Shown here: positions 49,260 to 55,614 of the stretch, piece by piece
Layout of the letters: each line of letters opens with the position of its first letter
Numbering within the stretch: the stretch's first letter is position 1
Assembly (NCBI GenBank): GCA_049302755.1
Contig: JBAQMK010000002.1
Span: forward strand, 310,001-374,000
DNA from: UBA2211 sp049302755
GTDB taxonomy: Bacteria > Patescibacteriota > Minisyncoccia > Minisyncoccales > Minisyncoccaceae
Direction: 5' to 3'
Length of the DNA: 64,000 bases
Notes under the pieces: model-generated
The model's input: the letters and a program-made list of their open reading frames with translations, nothing else
Databases searched by the model: none
Told to the model about the DNA's origin: nothing
Program-made: the position numbers and the translations under genes

Positions 49260-49411
49260 GGTCCTATCATTCAAAATTCCGAACAACTTTCAATCGGGAG
49301 GCCATATATTTATCTGCCTTGGCAGATGAATGAGGTCACCCACGTGGATTCATTCGGATTCACTTGAAGGAGGTAGGACCCTTGGAAAAGCACTGCTTAA
49401 ACAGTGTTTTT
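49260..49411 (+). ncRNA. Structured non-coding RNA of unidentified family (possibly 6S-like)
   Basis: The body, 49260-49380, is closed by GGTCCTATC (49260-49268) pairing with GGTAGGACC (49372-49380), continued inward by TTCAA (49270-49274) with TTGAA (49364-49368) and AATTCCGAA (49275-49283) with TTCGGATT (49353-49360). An unpaired region follows on both sides, then an apical arm from GGCC (49300) to GGTC (49337) with ATCTGC / GCAGAT (49312-49327). A long outer stem, a large central bubble and an apical arm is the plan of 6S RNA, which sequesters RNA polymerase, but 121 bases is short and no family motif is certain. A terminator follows. It lacks the 5S and SRP signatures. Confidence 0.65.
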
Positions 49412-49413
49412 CT
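49386..49413 (+). terminator. Terminator of the non-coding RNA
   Basis: AAAAGCACTG (49386-49395) pairs with CAGTGTTTTT (49402-49411) around CTTAAA, then CTT. A second, convergent hairpin lies 14 bases downstream. Confidence 0.8.
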
Positions 49414-49420
49414 TATATAA

Positions 49421-49445
49421 CAAAAACACTGTCGAGAGACAGTGC
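49421..49445 (-). terminator. Terminator of the rpmB-tRNA unit
   Basis: CACTGTC (49427-49433) pairs with GACAGTG (49438-49444) around GAGA. Read on the minus strand it is followed by TTTTTG, and on the plus strand by CTTGTTTTTTT, so it can act both ways. Confidence 0.8.
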
Positions 49446-49457
49446 TTGTTTTTTTGG

Positions 49458-49528
49458 TCGGGCTGCTGGGAGTTGAACCCAGGTCTTACGCACCCCATGC
49501 GCAAATACTACCACTATACTACAGCCCG
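49458..49528 (-). tRNA. tRNA-Pro (anticodon GGG)
   Basis: A 71-base cloverleaf is read on the minus strand. Acceptor stem CGGGCTG / CAGCCCG with discriminator A, D-arm GTAT AGTGGTA GTAT, anticodon stem TGCGC / GCGTA with loop ATGGGGT (anticodon GGG, for the CCC/CCU proline codons), four-base variable loop and T-arm CTGGG TTCAACT CCCAG. The C1-G72 pair is typical of bacterial proline tRNAs. CCA is not encoded. It lies 16 bases after the rpmB stop, so it is probably processed from a shared transcript. Confidence 0.95.
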
Positions 49529-49544
49529 AAAAGGGCTCAACAAT

Positions 49545-49763
49545 TTATTTCTTTCCAAGAGATTTGATGCATTTGGTGCAAGCATAAATTCTCTTCCCGG
49601 CGAATTCCTTGAATTTTTTGTTGGTTGTATTAGCGGGAACTATTACCCATTGTAGATTGGGGCGTATTCTTCTTTTAGTAGAAGGATTGTATCTCGAAAT
49701 AAGCTTGTAGTAGCTTCCTCCCATTGAAGATGATTTTCCGCAAATTGTACATTCTTTTTCCAT
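49545..49763 (-). CDS. rpmB: 50S ribosomal protein bL28
   Basis: The 72-residue protein matches bL28: CTICGKSSSMGG at the start, NPSTKRRIRPNLQWV in the middle and the zinc-type ending IYACTKCIKSLG; the CTIC and CTKC pairs would bind one zinc. It is part of the large ribosomal subunit near the exit site. Its promoter is an extended -10 on the minus strand with a leader of about three bases, and it shares a unit with tRNA-Pro behind it. Confidence 0.95.
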   Translation of the reverse strand: MEKECTICGKSSSMGGSYYKLISRYNPSTKRRIRPNLQWVIVPANTTNKKFKEFAGKRIYACTKCIKSLGKK

Positions 49764-49800
49764 ATGTAATGTATATTACCAAAAAATTAAATAATTGCAA
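49764..49800 (-). promoter_or_regulatory. Promoter of rpmB and tRNA-Pro, near-leaderless
   Basis: On the minus strand TTGCAA (49800-49795), 16 bases, then TGG plus TAATAT (hexamer 49778-49773). The predicted start near 49766 leaves about three bases before the ATG. Confidence 0.65.
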
Positions 49801-49815
49801 CCCCCTCGTGTTTTA

Positions 49816-49830
49816 TGTTAATATTATTGC
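49816..49830 (+). promoter_or_regulatory. Extended -10 promoter giving a leaderless transcript
   Basis: TGT plus TAATAT (hexamer 49819-49824) is six bases before the ATG at 49831, so the predicted start is its A. It is back to back with the rpmB promoter within 67 bases. Confidence 0.65.
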
Positions 49831-50436
49831 ATGGATATACTAACAATCTTTACATTATTAATTCTTTTGTTCTCGATTATCATTCATGAGATTGCTCATG
49901 GCAGTGTTGCCTATGCTTTAGGCGATCCGACAGCTAAAGAAGCCGGAAGACTGGATTTAAACCCTTTAAAACACTTAGATCCGGTCGGTTCAATCCTTCT
50001 TCCTTTCTTTTTGTCTATCTTGGGTGGACCGATAATTGGCTGGGCTAAACCGGTTCCAGTTAACCCGATGTATTTTAGCGATCAAAGATGGGGAGATTTG
50101 AAAGTTGCTTTAGCCGGGCCATTAGCTAATTTCTCGATTGCTTTGATTTTCGGCTTGATTATTAAATTTGTTTATTTACCAGAGAGTTTTTTAATTATCG
50201 CCACAACCGTTGTTTTTTATAATATTGCTTTGGGCTTATTTAATTTGATACCCGTTTATCCTTTAGACGGTTCGCATGTTTTGTTTTCATTATTGCCGGA
50301 CCAATTCGAAGAATTTAAAAGATTTCTTGTTCAATACGGATTTATCATTCTTCTTTTTATAATTTTCATAATTCCCAACGGGCTTAATTGGGTTTTTGTT
50401 TTAGCGGATAAAATATTAAGATTATTTTTATCTTAA
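49831..50436 (+). CDS. Site-2 protease family (M50) membrane metalloprotease
   Basis: The 201-residue protein has about five membrane segments, the zinc motif HEIAHGSVAYALGDPTAKEAGRLDLNPLKHLDPVG in which H-E-x2-H is near residue 19, and the second zinc ligand in NLIPVYPLDGSHVLF. It matches the short site-2 protease/SpoIVFB-like family that cleaves membrane-bound regulators. No substrate gene can be identified. It carries its own leaderless promoter. Confidence 0.92.
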   Translation: MDILTIFTLLILLFSIIIHEIAHGSVAYALGDPTAKEAGRLDLNPLKHLDPVGSILLPFFLSILGGPIIGWAKPVPVNPMYFSDQRWGDLKVALAGPLANFSIALIFGLIIKFVYLPESFLIIATTVVFYNIALGLFNLIPVYPLDGSHVLFSLLPDQFEEFKRFLVQYGFIILLFIIFIIPNGLNWVFVLADKILRLFLS

Positions 50437-50445
50437 TTTTGAGAT

Positions 50446-50474
50446 TTGACTAAAATTATTCTTTATTGTATTTT
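50446..50474 (+). promoter_or_regulatory. Promoter of a hypothetical gene
   Basis: TTGACT at 50446-50451 and TATTTT at 50469-50474 are 17 bases apart, with a predicted start near 50481. This lies downstream of the TTG at 50466, so translation is expected from the ATG at 50508. Confidence 0.55.
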
Positions 50475-50507
50475 ATATCTAGTTCATCTCATTTTGATGG
50501 ACCCGAG

Positions 50508-51299
50508 ATGGTCACTTTGGCAGACGTAACTTTGACCCCATGCTTTTTGATAGAGAGTGATGACTTTCATAAGGCCTGGTTTGAAGCGGTTTTTGCCGTT
50601 ATGAATCAGGGCGTCCCTCTACATTTTGGTTCTGCAAGGGAACCAAAAAAAGCCCGCGACTCCGTTCAGATAATCTCTATGACCGGAAAAGCGATTGAAC
50701 AGATTCAGAATTGCGAAATCCATCCTTTTTACAGGATGAAACATTTAGCAATTCAGGAATACAAAAAGGAGTATGATCGAAAGTGGTTTAATGAAATATA
50801 CAACAAGTTGCCACCCGAAGACAGGAAGCGCTTCACGTATGTTTACATTGAACGTTTGATCAAGCACAGAACTCCTGGAGGATTTATCGATCAGATTCTG
50901 AAATTGAAAGAACTTCTAAAGGAACAGATTGAGAGCGGTATTTCCTCGAATCGTCATCAGGTGATTACCTGGGAGCCGGATATCGACATGTGTTCCGATG
51001 CTCCACCGTGCCTGCAAAGAATATGGATAAGATACTATCCGGGAGGATATGTTGATGTCCATTTCAAGTGGAGATCGAGAGATCTTTTCAATGCCTGGCA
51101 GGGAAACCTCATTGGCTTGGTCGCCATGCTTTATTTGGAGGTTATTGCTCCAAACAACTGCAAGATAGCGAGAATTATCGACGATTCTGATTCCCTTCAT
51201 ATCTATGAAGGTGTTCTAGGAGAAGCGAGTCTTGTTCTCGCAATGGAGAGAGAAAGAATTCCAGATTTTGTAAAAAAACTGGAATACGTATATGTATAA
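50508..51299 (+). CDS. Hypothetical protein
   Basis: The 263-residue protein is not recognised. It has mixed composition with many Trp, Cys and Arg residues (PCFLIESDDFHKAWFEAVF, TWEPDIDMCSDAPPCLQRIWIRYYPGG, DVHFKWRSRDLFNAWQ) and no signal peptide. A segment of about 100 residues in the middle (KRFTYVYIERLIKHRTPGGFIDQILKLKELLKEQIESG) could be a helical bundle. C/G-rich codons and the lack of neighbours in its unit suggest an accessory gene. The start was chosen from the promoter position. Confidence 0.6.
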   Translation: MVTLADVTLTPCFLIESDDFHKAWFEAVFAVMNQGVPLHFGSAREPKKARDSVQIISMTGKAIEQIQNCEIHPFYRMKHLAIQEYKKEYDRKWFNEIYNKLPPEDRKRFTYVYIERLIKHRTPGGFIDQILKLKELLKEQIESGISSNRHQVITWEPDIDMCSDAPPCLQRIWIRYYPGGYVDVHFKWRSRDLFNAWQGNLIGLVAMLYLEVIAPNNCKIARIIDDSDSLHIYEGVLGEASLVLAMERERIPDFVKKLEYVYV

Positions 51300-51337
51300 A
51301 TATACCCTTCTCTCTTCTTTTTTTATTATTTAAATAG

Positions 51338-51343
51338 TATAAT
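51338..51343 (+). promoter_or_regulatory. -10 box of the SDR gene
   Basis: TATAAT at 51338-51343 predicts a start near 51350 and a 21-base A/T-rich leader before the ATG at 51371. Confidence 0.5.
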
Positions 51344-51370
51344 AAAAACATAAGTATAAGATTTAAAAAT

Positions 51371-52102
51371 ATGAGATTAGAAAACAAAGTGGCAGTAGTC
51401 ACGGGAGCTTCTTCAGGAATAGGAAAAGCTATTGCTGAAATGTTTATTTCGGAAGGAGCCTCAGTTGTTTTTTCAGATGTTAATGAAAATGATGTTAGTC
51501 GTTTTGGTGACAAAGCGATTTTTATTAAATGCGATGTTTCCAAATCAACTGAAGTAGACAGCCTTGTTAAGGCTTGTGTTGATAAATTTGGGAAAGTAGA
51601 CATAATGGTCAACAATGCCGGCATTGGCAGCTTAGGAGACTCTTTAACCATGACTGATGATGTTTGGCACAAGACGATAGAAATTAATTTATCAGGAGTC
51701 TTCTACGGAATTCGTGCGGCTGGAAAAGTGATGAAAGAAAAAGGAATCAAAGGTTCAATTATTAATATGGCTTCCATTTTGGGAACAGTCGGTTTTAACG
51801 GAGCCTTGGCTTACTGTGCTTCAAAAGGAGGAGTTAATCAATTAACTAAAACCAGCGCTCTTGAATTGTCTAAATTAGGAATTCGTGTTAATTCTATTGC
51901 TCCCGGATTCATTAAAACCAAGATGACACAAGGAGTGCAGGACGATGAGAATATGAAAAAGATGATCGAAGGAATGACTCCCTTGGGATATATGGGCGAA
52001 CCCGACGATATTGCTAACGCTGCCTTGTATTTGGCGAGTGAAGATGCGAAATATGTAACCGGAAATATCTTGTATGTTGATGGAGGTTGGACCGCGCAAT
52101 AA
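51371..52102 (+). CDS. Short-chain dehydrogenase/reductase
   Basis: The 243-residue enzyme has the classical SDR motifs: VVTGASSGIGKAIAEMF at about residues 9-25 for NAD(P) binding, the acidic DVSKSTEVD, NNAGIG at about 83-88, and the catalytic Ser, Tyr and Lys in INMASILG and YCASKGG at about 151-157. The length and the GGWTAQ end are typical of the FabG/glucose dehydrogenase-like group. Substrate cannot be stated, and no fatty acid genes are close. It is a single-gene unit before the str operon. Confidence 0.88.
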   Translation: MRLENKVAVVTGASSGIGKAIAEMFISEGASVVFSDVNENDVSRFGDKAIFIKCDVSKSTEVDSLVKACVDKFGKVDIMVNNAGIGSLGDSLTMTDDVWHKTIEINLSGVFYGIRAAGKVMKEKGIKGSIINMASILGTVGFNGALAYCASKGGVNQLTKTSALELSKLGIRVNSIAPGFIKTKMTQGVQDDENMKKMIEGMTPLGYMGEPDDIANAALYLASEDAKYVTGNILYVDGGWTAQ

Positions 52103-52129
52103 AAGGAACTGCTGAAGCCAAGTAAACAT

Positions 52130-52158
52130 TTGACATTTAGCTTTTTATCTGATAATTT
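52130..52158 (+). promoter_or_regulatory. Promoter of the str operon
   Basis: TTGACA at 52130-52135 is followed by TAATTT at 52153-52158 (17-base spacer) or GATAAT at 52151-52156 (15-base spacer). The start is predicted at 52163-52165. Confidence 0.65.
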
Positions 52159-52163
52159 AATCA

Positions 52164-52181
52164 CAAGCGAATTTTCGCTTG
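52164..52181 (+). promoter_or_regulatory. Hairpin at the 5' end of the str operon transcript
   Basis: CAAGCGAATTTTCGCTTG is a perfect inverted repeat (seven-base stem, ATTT loop) lying exactly at the predicted transcript start, with no real T-run after it. It could stabilise the mRNA or serve a regulatory protein such as S7. Confidence 0.55.
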
Positions 52182-52203
52182 CGATTTATTATTGATACAA
52201 AAT

Positions 52204-52620
52204 ATGCCAACAATTAGACAATTAATTAAGAAGAATAGAAAGCCCTTAAAAACTAAGACTAACACTCCCGGTCTTGCTTTTGGATTTAATCCTTTAAAGA
52301 ATAGACCTAAGGAATACGACGCACCTTTCAAGAAGGGAGTTTGTTTGAAAGTTTTCACTACTACACCGAAGAAACCTAACTCAGCTTTGAGAAAAGTTTG
52401 CAGAGTTAAATTAAGCAACGGCAACGAAGTTACCGCCTATATCCCTGGCGAAGGACACAATCTACAGGAGCACTCAATCGTTATGATTAGAGGAGGTAGG
52501 GTAAAAGATTTGCCCGGTGTTAGATATCACGTTGTCAGAGGTAGATTTGACTGTTCCGGAGTTGAAGGAAGAAAACAACAGAGAAGTGCTTACGGAGTTA
52601 AAAGACCAGTAAAAAAATAG
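52204..52620 (+). CDS. rpsL: 30S ribosomal protein uS12
   Basis: The 138-residue protein has the uS12 motifs: PTIRQLIKKNRK at the start, GVCLKVFTTTPKKPNSALRKVCRVKLSNG, YIPGEGHNLQEHS and VKDLPGVRYHVVRGRFDCSGV. It is at the decoding centre and affects accuracy. The Lys-Pro-Asn context of streptomycin-resistance positions is normal. The ATG at 52204 was chosen, being the start of the universal MPTI N-terminus. It opens the str operon rpsL-rpsG-fusA-(small gene)-tuf. Confidence 0.97.
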   Translation: MPTIRQLIKKNRKPLKTKTNTPGLAFGFNPLKNRPKEYDAPFKKGVCLKVFTTTPKKPNSALRKVCRVKLSNGNEVTAYIPGEGHNLQEHSIVMIRGGRVKDLPGVRYHVVRGRFDCSGVEGRKQQRSAYGVKRPVKK

Positions 52621-52623
52621 TAT

Positions 52624-53094
52624 ATGGCAACAGGACTTAAATTCAAAAAGAAAATTATAATGCCCGATTCATTGTATAACGACATCATGGTTGCTAAATT
52701 TATCAACCAAGTGATGACTAACGGGAAAAAAACAATCGCCGAGAAAATAGTTTACGGCGCTTTTGACTTAATTAAAGATCAAACTAAAAAAAATCCTTTG
52801 GAAGTTTTCAGATTAGCCATTCAGAATGTATCTCCGGTTTTAGAGGTAAAACCAAAGAGAGTCGGAGGAGCCACTTACCAGGTTCCAATGGAAGTTAAAG
52901 GAAACAGAAAATTGAGCTTAGCCATGAAATGGATGATTAATTCAGCCAAAGACAAGAAAGGTAAAGCTATGAAATTTAAATTAGCCGAAGAATTGATTGA
53001 AGCTTCAGAAAACAAAGGAAATTCAGTTAGAAAGAAAGAGAATGCTCACAAGATGGCAGAAGCCAATAGAGCATTTGCTCACTTTGCATGGTAA
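52624..53094 (+). CDS. rpsG: 30S ribosomal protein uS7
   Basis: The 156-residue protein matches uS7: DSLYNDIMVAKFINQVMTNGKKTIAEKIVYGAF near the N-terminus, VLEVKPKRVGGATYQVPMEV in the middle, and KKENAHKMAEANRAFAHFAW at the end. It is the assembly initiator of the 30S head and in other bacteria represses the str operon by binding its mRNA. It follows rpsL by three bases. A long hairpin lies between it and fusA. Confidence 0.97.
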   Translation: MATGLKFKKKIIMPDSLYNDIMVAKFINQVMTNGKKTIAEKIVYGAFDLIKDQTKKNPLEVFRLAIQNVSPVLEVKPKRVGGATYQVPMEVKGNRKLSLAMKWMINSAKDKKGKAMKFKLAEELIEASENKGNSVRKKENAHKMAEANRAFAHFAW

Positions 53095-53104
53095 TTTAAT
53101 ATAC

Positions 53105-53131
53105 AAACCTATTTTAATAAAAATAGGTTTT
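53105..53131 (+). promoter_or_regulatory. Eleven-base-pair hairpin between rpsG and fusA
   Basis: AAACCTATTTT (53105-53115) pairs perfectly with AAAATAGGTTT (53120-53130), loop AATA, with a weak T tail. A/T-rich -10-like TAATAT at 53097-53102 stands before it. It may be a partial terminator, an mRNA-processing stem or a regulatory site that separates ribosomal-protein from EF-G expression. Confidence 0.6.
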
Positions 53132-53157
53132 GTGTTCTAAAATAAATAAAAAATATT

Positions 53158-55269
53158 ATGAGCCGCCAATATCCAATCGAAAAATACAGAAACATCGGAA
53201 TCATCGCTCACATTGATGCAGGTAAAACTACAACCAGTGAGAGAGTTTTGTTTTATACCGGAATTTCACACAAGATTGGTGAGGTTCACGAAGGTGCGGC
53301 CATTATGGACTGGATGGAACAGGAAAGAGAGAGAGGTATTACTATTACTTCAGCTGCAACAACTTGTTTCTGGTCTCCCGGAGATTATTTAAAGAAAGAC
53401 AAGTCAAACGAACACCGAATCAACCTTATCGATACTCCTGGACACATTGACTTCACAGCCGAAGTACAAAGAAGTTTAAGAGTTTTGGACGGAGCGGTAG
53501 TTGTTTTTGACGGTGTTGCCGGAGTAGAAGCTCAATCAGAAACTGTTTGGAGACAGGCGGACAGATATCACGTTCCTCGTGTTTGTTTTATTAATAAATT
53601 AGACAGAATGGGTGCAAGTTTTGAAAAGAGTTTGCAGTCTATCTGGGACAAATTAACTATTAATGCCGTTGCTCTTCAATATCCAATCGGACAGGAAGAA
53701 GATTTTTCTGCGATTATCGATTTAATGGAAATGAAAGCCGTTAAGTTTGAAGGAGAAATGGGAAAGGATGTTATTAAGTTTGACATTCCCGAATCTTCTT
53801 TAGAAGAAGCGAAGAAATGGAGACACAAAATGGTTGAAAAGATTGTGGCCGAAGATGAGGCATTAATGGAAAGATATTTAAACGAAGAAGAAATTTCAGT
53901 AGAAGAGTTAAGAGCTGCTTTAAGAAAAGCAACTATTAGTTATAAATTAGTTCCCGTATTGATTGGAACATCTTTAAGAAATAAAGGAGTTCAATTAGTT
54001 TTGGATGCAGTAGTATACTACTTGCCAAGCCCAATGGACGTTCCGGCTATTAAAGGAGTTGATCCGAACGATGAAGAGATAAAACTAGAAAGACATCCTA
54101 AGGATGATGAGCCTTTTTCAGCTCTAGCCTTTAAGATTGCGACCGATCCTTTCGTCGGAACATTGACCTATGCCCGAGCTTACTCAGGACATTTCAACAA
54201 AGGAGGTTATTTATTAAATACTGTTTCCGGAGAAAGAGAAAGAATCGGTAGAATCCTTCGTATGCACTCTAATGAAAGAGAAGAAGTGGAAGAAGTATAT
54301 GCCGGAGATATCGTTGCTTTTGTCGGATTGAAAAATACAACTACCGGACACACTCTTTGTGATGAATCGGGACCAATCGTTTTAGAAAAGATTGTTTTCC
54401 CTGAACCGGTTATTTCAATTCAAGTAGAACCGAAAGCTAAAGCAGACCAGGAAAAAATGGGTGCTTCATTAAAGAAATTACAAGAAGAAGACCCAACCTT
54501 TAGAATGGAAACTAATCAGGAATCCGGTGAAATGGTTTTGTCAGGTATGGGAGAATTGCATTTGGAAATTATCGTTGACAGATTGAAGAGAGAATTCGGA
54601 GTTGAAACCAATGTTGGTAGACCCCAAGTATCATACCGAGAAACAATCGACAGAAATGCCGATGCGGAATGCAAATACATTAAGCAAACTGGAGGTAGAG
54701 GTCAATACGGTCACGTAAAAATTAAACTTGAACCACTAGAAAGAGGAAAAGGATTCGAGTTCTCTAATGAAATTAAAGGAGGTTCCATTCCGAGAGAATA
54801 TATTCCAGCGATTGAAAAAGGAATTAAAGAAGCAATGGAAAAAGGAGTTGTTGCCGGATATCCTTTAGTCGATATGAAAGTTATTTTGTGGGATGGTTCG
54901 TTCCATGAAGTCGACTCTTCAGAAATGGCCTTTAAAATTGCCGGTTCAATGGCCTTACAAGACGGAGCGAAAAAAGGTGGAGCTCATTTGCTTGAGCCGA
55001 TTATGAAATTAGAGGTAGTTGTTCCGCCGGACTTTTTGGGAGATGTCATCGGAGATGTATCAGCGAGAAGAGGACAGATTGAAGAGACCGAAGACAGACC
55101 GGGAGTCAAAGTTATTTACGCCAAAGTGCCTCTATCTGAAATGTTCAGCTATACAACTTCACTGAGATCATTGACTCAAGGAAGAGGAACATCATCAATG
55201 GAGTTCGATCATTACGAAAAAGTTCCGAATAATGTTGCCCAGGAAATAATAGAGGGTAAGAGAAAATAA
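53158..55269 (+). CDS. fusA: Elongation factor G
   Basis: The 703-residue translocase has the G-domain motifs AHIDAGKTTTSERVLFYTG, RERGITITSAATT, DTPGHIDFT and NKLDRMGA, the domain II and III segments, and the domain IV-V signatures GGRGQYGHVKI and EIKGGSIPREYIPAIEKG. It moves tRNAs and mRNA through the ribosome at the cost of GTP. Length is normal. The next small gene starts one base after the stop. Confidence 0.97.
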   Translation: MSRQYPIEKYRNIGIIAHIDAGKTTTSERVLFYTGISHKIGEVHEGAAIMDWMEQERERGITITSAATTCFWSPGDYLKKDKSNEHRINLIDTPGHIDFTAEVQRSLRVLDGAVVVFDGVAGVEAQSETVWRQADRYHVPRVCFINKLDRMGASFEKSLQSIWDKLTINAVALQYPIGQEEDFSAIIDLMEMKAVKFEGEMGKDVIKFDIPESSLEEAKKWRHKMVEKIVAEDEALMERYLNEEEISVEELRAALRKATISYKLVPVLIGTSLRNKGVQLVLDAVVYYLPSPMDVPAIKGVDPNDEEIKLERHPKDDEPFSALAFKIATDPFVGTLTYARAYSGHFNKGGYLLNTVSGERERIGRILRMHSNEREEVEEVYAGDIVAFVGLKNTTTGHTLCDESGPIVLEKIVFPEPVISIQVEPKAKADQEKMGASLKKLQEEDPTFRMETNQESGEMVLSGMGELHLEIIVDRLKREFGVETNVGRPQVSYRETIDRNADAECKYIKQTGGRGQYGHVKIKLEPLERGKGFEFSNEIKGGSIPREYIPAIEKGIKEAMEKGVVAGYPLVDMKVILWDGSFHEVDSSEMAFKIAGSMALQDGAKKGGAHLLEPIMKLEVVVPPDFLGDVIGDVSARRGQIEETEDRPGVKVIYAKVPLSEMFSYTTSLRSLTQGRGTSSMEFDHYEKVPNNVAQEIIEGKRK

Positions 55270-55270
55270 T

Positions 55271-55480
55271 ATGGAACTAAACGAAATTAAAAAGATAATC
55301 GAAGAAGAAGGAGGTAAGATAATCTTGGCCCAAGAAAACGGACCGACCCTGATAATTATGAAGTTTGAAGATTATAAGGGCAAGAAAGAGACAAAGGCCG
55401 AAGTCAAGACCGAACAGGTTTCTAAAGTCCCGCGAGAAATTGAAGCGGAAACATTGAAGATTGACGACCTTCCTTTCTAA
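55271..55480 (+). CDS. Small hypothetical protein with an SSB-like C-terminal tip
   Basis: The 69-residue protein starts MELNEIKKIIEEEGGKIIL, has the strand PTLIIMKFEDYKG (which recalls the N-terminal part of Phd/YefM-type proteins) and a charged linker, and ends KIDDLPF. That acidic tip with a terminal Pro-Phe mimics the SSB C-terminal tail (D-D-x-P-F) that docks DNA-repair and replication proteins. It sits between fusA and tuf, one base after fusA. No family name is certain, but small proteins of this kind recur in CPR genomes, from memory. Confidence 0.7.
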   Translation: MELNEIKKIIEEEGGKIILAQENGPTLIIMKFEDYKGKKETKAEVKTEQVSKVPREIEAETLKIDDLPF

Positions 55481-55487
55481 CAGGTTA

Positions 55488-55515
55488 TTGACTTTTTTCG
55501 AAATTTGGTTAAAAT
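55488..55515 (+). promoter_or_regulatory. Promoter of tuf
   Basis: TTGACT at 55488-55493 and TAAAAT at 55510-55515 are 16 bases apart. The predicted leader, 55522-55614, is about 93 bases, long for this window and very A-rich just before the ATG; it holds no clean hairpin. Confidence 0.65.
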
Positions 55516-55614
55516 AGATTTGTTAATTATAAACATTAATCCGCTCTTTTTATTTTACGTCGGAATAATAGAAAAAGGGGATATAAATAATAAAAAAATA
55601 AATAATATAAAAAT

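Noticed and set aside
49260..49380. 5S rRNA or SRP RNA as the identity of the structured RNA
   Set aside because: The length is right for 5S and a CCGAAC motif appears, but the position of the motif and the other conserved loops do not match; the GGAA tetraloop and AGCAG motif of SRP RNA are missing.
49386..49445. Two related CACTG/CAGTG hairpins as a short repeat array or CRISPR
   Set aside because: Only two units exist, with different arms, and both fit convergent intrinsic terminators.
49404..49655. Plus-strand open frame of 83 codons
   Set aside because: It runs antisense across tRNA-Pro and most of rpmB, both certain on the minus strand, and its translation has no recognisable feature.
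50466..50507. Longer start of the hypothetical protein at 50508
   Set aside because: The TTG at 50466 lies upstream of the predicted transcription start at about 50481, and it would be an unusual codon.
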